From: Caenorhabditis elegans | Lineage: Eukaryota > Nematoda > Chromadorea > Rhabditida > Rhabditidae | Length of the DNA stretch: 64,000 nucleotides | Assembly: GCF_000002985.6 (NCBI RefSeq) | Contig: NC_003284.9 | Span: forward strand, 3,720,001-3,784,000 | Reading direction: 5' to 3' | Part shown: piece after piece, positions 58,524-64,000 of the stretch | How positions within the stretch are numbered: the stretch's first letter is position 1 | Layout of the letters: the number at the start of each line of letters is the position of its first letter | Program-made: the position numbers and the translations under genes | Notes under the pieces: model-generated | Databases searched by the model: none | What the model was told of the DNA's origin: nothing | Seen by the model: the letters and a program-made list of their open reading frames with translations, nothing else

Positions 58524-61070
58524 TTATTGTTGACGAATCCAGTTGTCACGTCGTGGACGGGATGAGTCGGTGGTTTTGGATGCGTGGTAGGCACTCAAAA
58601 CAATCTCATCAGCTGATCTCTCCCGCCGAGCTGGGATGGGGGATGACTGCTCGGATCTGAAAAAAAAAATTTTTTATTGCTGGTTTTTTTTCGGTTATGC
58701 ATATGGCCTTTTGGTAATTTTCCAAATTCGGAAAAACACAAAATTTTAGATTTTTTCGTAATTTGAATAAATCAATCCCATTTAAAGTTTGTTGAAGATA
58801 TTATTTTTGGTACATGGTTTGTGTCTGTTTATGTATATGTCTGTGAAATTTCATTGAGTGGTCTCTATCGATAGCTCAGATATGAGCTTAAACCTAGGGT
58901 GTATTAAAAAAAACTAGGTACAAGTCGTGTAGAAATTTGTTTCTAAAAATACTCATATAGCCCGAATACGTACGAAAATGTTTAAAAGCAAGTAATTAAA
59001 TACTTTCCAACTTTAGACCACATTGACACATCAGTAGCTTATCATAGGGTTTGAAGGCCATAAAATAACAAAAATCCGGCTTTTACATGGATCTAGTTAT
59101 TTCCATGAGCCAGAAAAACTTATGACCAAAATTATTGTTGGCAAAATTGTAGAGGTCCGATAGTTGGTCGTCCGATTTTTTAGCATTTAGCTATTGTTTT
59201 TTTAATTTCTAAATATGGTTTTTTGGTATGCTGAATCCGATTCCGGTATGAGCTTCACATGAAAAAAGTGATAAATCTGTTAAATCGCTAAAATGGAGGA
59301 TTGGCAGTTGAAAAAAATTGCGGATTCTCCAATTGAAACACAGTAGAACGCTCTGCATTTTCCATACAATAACACTTTCTGAACTAATATTTCACTTACC
59401 CACTGCTCGTCGCATAATCACTTCCCATAGATCTTGGGCTCAAATCATACTGTCTCTTTACGTGATATGCTCCGTACCCGGTGGTTCTGTACGGCACATA
59501 GTCTCCCTTGATGTTTTTCGTTAATACCTTGAGTTCGTTGACACTGCCCGCCGAGTCTGCAATAATGGTTAGCTATTCTATTTCTGCTTCGACGTTTTCA
59601 ATGTGTAATGGAATGTTTGCGTTGGGAGGTCGGGAATGGCGGTAAAAAATTGAGAAATTACGCAAAATGGACTATTGACATTTCTTCTAATGTTACTGTT
59701 TAGTGGGGGCAAACTGTTTATTGAAAGGAGCCACCCAATGGCTCTAAGCTTTTAGTTTCGAATCTTTTGTCTGGTTAAGCATCAGAAGTCAAACTAAAGA
59801 ACTGAAAACTAAAACCCCTAAAACCTACCGTTCTTCAAGAAATCGGCGCTGTATTCGCTGTCATACTGGCGAGTTCTGGAAGCTGGTCGTGGAGAAAGTG
59901 CTTGAGTACGATGTGGAATGGCTTGTGGTTCATCGCCTGCAAGAATCCAATGTTAATATTGTGAACATGATAGTTTGACTAATAATCTCTTCATTCTATT
60001 GAGCAAAGTTGAGCAAGGTGCAAGAAAGTTTTGAGCAAGGATGTCAAAATGGTGGCAAGCGAAACTCAATGAATATAAAAGTGACATGGGGCAGGGGACT
60101 TAGTTTTAATGGTAATATTGGCGGGTGTATTGATATTCTTCATGAATCTCACCGGTTGGCGATGGGCTGTGCGAGACGTATCCAGCATCTCCCCACTTGG
60201 TTCCGTATCTGGTGATGGAGTCTGTAAATGTAAAAATATTGTTTGATAGTTTCAAATTTCGAACTGAAAATTTATTAGTTATAATTTTTCACCAAAAAAT
60301 ATAACAAAAGACAAGCTGACCTAAACTACTCTAAAACATACATCGTTTCTTCAATTCGTATCAAAGTTACTTTGGTCTCAGCTAGAACCCACAATTTTCC
60401 TTCCCAGTTAATAAGTCTATGCTCATCGGAATCTACATCAGAGCTACTCTCATAATCAGAATCGGAAGAAAAGTAACCTTTGCGGTGTCTCTCGTATTTA
60501 GCGTATTTGTCGAACACAGTTTGTCCTGGAGCTTCAGCAGGCATTGGGGATACACTTCTGGAACGGTCTGGGATTGAGAGCTTTCTCTTGTGGTGAGCTG
60601 GTCCTGTAAACATTTTGGATTATAACTTGTTGTATTGATTTATTGAACTAACCATATCCTGCTGATCGATGTGGGACAACTTCTCTTGGGCTTGGTGGAA
60701 CCTCATCTTCCACAAAGACTGGTGGCTGGAGCACAAACTTCTTCGGGATCTTCTTCTCTTCCTTTGGTGCCTCCTCAGCTGGGGCTGAAGACTTGGTCCA
60801 TCCAACCATTCCGATGGCATCAATTGGTTCCTCGGTAATGTCGCGGAGTGGAACCTGAGCATCATTGAGTCTTTCAAGATGATTGAATGCGGCAGAAATG
60901 AATGGAATGCTCTTTCCAGAAAGCACCCATCTTCCCTCAATGTCAAGATGCTTCAGACGGTTTGGTCCGCGCCCTTGGATGTGAGAATCCATATGGAAGT
61001 ATTTGATATCATCAGTGTTCAGTCCAAAGTCAGACATGAACAAGTTTGGAATTGTAGTTGGAGGAGCCAT
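58524..61070 (-). CDS. Unrecognised Pro/Ser/Tyr-rich cytosolic protein
   Basis: A 294-residue isoform assembles in phase from exons 61070-60653, 60221-60153, 59936-59829, 59556-59400 and 58656-58524. No signal peptide or membrane segment is present. Residues 1-100 look ordered (FMSDFGLNTDDIKYFHMDSH, HLDIEGRWVLSG). The rest appears disordered, with Lys/Glu/Pro stretches and repeated aromatic-Gly motifs (RYGTKWGDAGY, RTTGYGAYHVKRQYD) and many SP sites. An additional exon at 60603 starting GPAHHKRKLSIPDRSRS is in phase with exon 1. It either ends the protein at its own stop (60326) or splices on from an internal GTTACT donor, so at least two isoforms are likely. The composition suggests a cytoskeletal or muscle-associated scaffold, but I do not recognise it. 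Confidence 0.8.
60326..60603 (-). CDS. Alternative exon of the same gene
   Basis: It begins after TGTTTACAG and joins in phase to the exon ending at 60653. It encodes a basic Ser-rich part (KRKLSIPDRSRSVSPMPAE), then an acidic Ser/Asp cluster (SSDSDYESSSDVDSDEH) and ends MYVLE. The main isoform bypasses it in phase, so it is either a cassette or an alternative terminal exon. Confidence 0.65.
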
Positions 61071-61141
61071 TGAGAAGCAGTAGATGAAATGAGCTGAGAC
61101 GAGCTGAGCTGATGTGATGGCTGAAAGTGACCTTGACCTCT

Positions 61142-61149
61142 CTTTTATA
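61142..61149 (-). promoter_or_regulatory. TATA box
   Basis: TATAAAAG on the minus strand 72 bases before the ATG at 61070, placing transcription start near 61115. Strong TATA boxes are uncommon in C. elegans promoters and suggest a highly expressed tissue-specific gene. GA-rich tracts lie further upstream (61237-61265). Confidence 0.7.

Positions 61150-64000
<2,851 letters not shown>

Overview
The window is nuclear DNA from a Caenorhabditis nematode, almost certainly the Caenorhabditis elegans X chromosome. It is AT-rich, with short introns, TTTTCAG-type acceptors and dense MITEs. Four genes in a row match what I remember of C. elegans: a neuropeptide precursor (nlp-1), a SNAP-25-type SNARE (aex-4), a Tyr/Trp/Arg-rich protein (probably tag-18) and a slp-type forkhead gene (fkh-2). 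A quiescin sulfhydryl oxidase follows on the far side of a large accessory block. These names come from memory and spliced translation, not from a search.

Layout. 1-7592: intergenic, with repeats and a degenerate tRNA-like sequence. 7593-8286 (+): nlp-1, four exons. 9391-11819 (+): aex-4, eight exons. 12061-13416 (-): 201-aa basic aromatic protein, convergent with aex-4. 15322-16603: complete DD37D mariner-type transposon with perfect inverted repeats. 20571-22254 (-): fkh-2, four exons, followed by about 4.7 kb of upstream non-coding DNA. 53702-57063 (+): QSOX, eleven exons. 58524-61070 (-): unrecognised disordered protein with a strong TATA box. 61150-64000: non-coding, including a (TA)n microsatellite.

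Between fkh-2 and QSOX lies the accessory block, 26970-51862. Its right end is a 564-bp LTR (TGTTG...CAACA) followed on the minus strand by a primer-binding site fitting tRNA-Gly. Its left end is the terminal 102 bp of the same LTR, identical in sequence and fused to the end of a BEL/Pao gag-pol region. The two outer ends are flanked by the same five bases, GTTAT, as expected of a single BEL/Pao insertion. Inside the LTR ends, between a 5' leader with a ubiquitin-interacting-motif/GYP-repeat gene and the gag-pol region, sits a same-strand tandem array of seven small secreted, six-cysteine, Thr/Pro/Glu-rich nematode proteins (C6/DUF281-like) riddled with MITEs. The last array copy is cut off exactly where retroelement-associated sequence begins. 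Either the element acquired a host gene array, or an array was later inserted into or recombined with the element. This is the most unusual structure in the window.

The conserved genes fit neuronal and intestinal secretion (nlp-1, aex-4), development (fkh-2) and secretory-pathway disulfide formation (QSOX). The middle is a transposon-rich, fast-evolving secreted-protein cluster. Exon boundaries for the main genes were checked for reading-frame phase by hand; those in the array are partly approximate.
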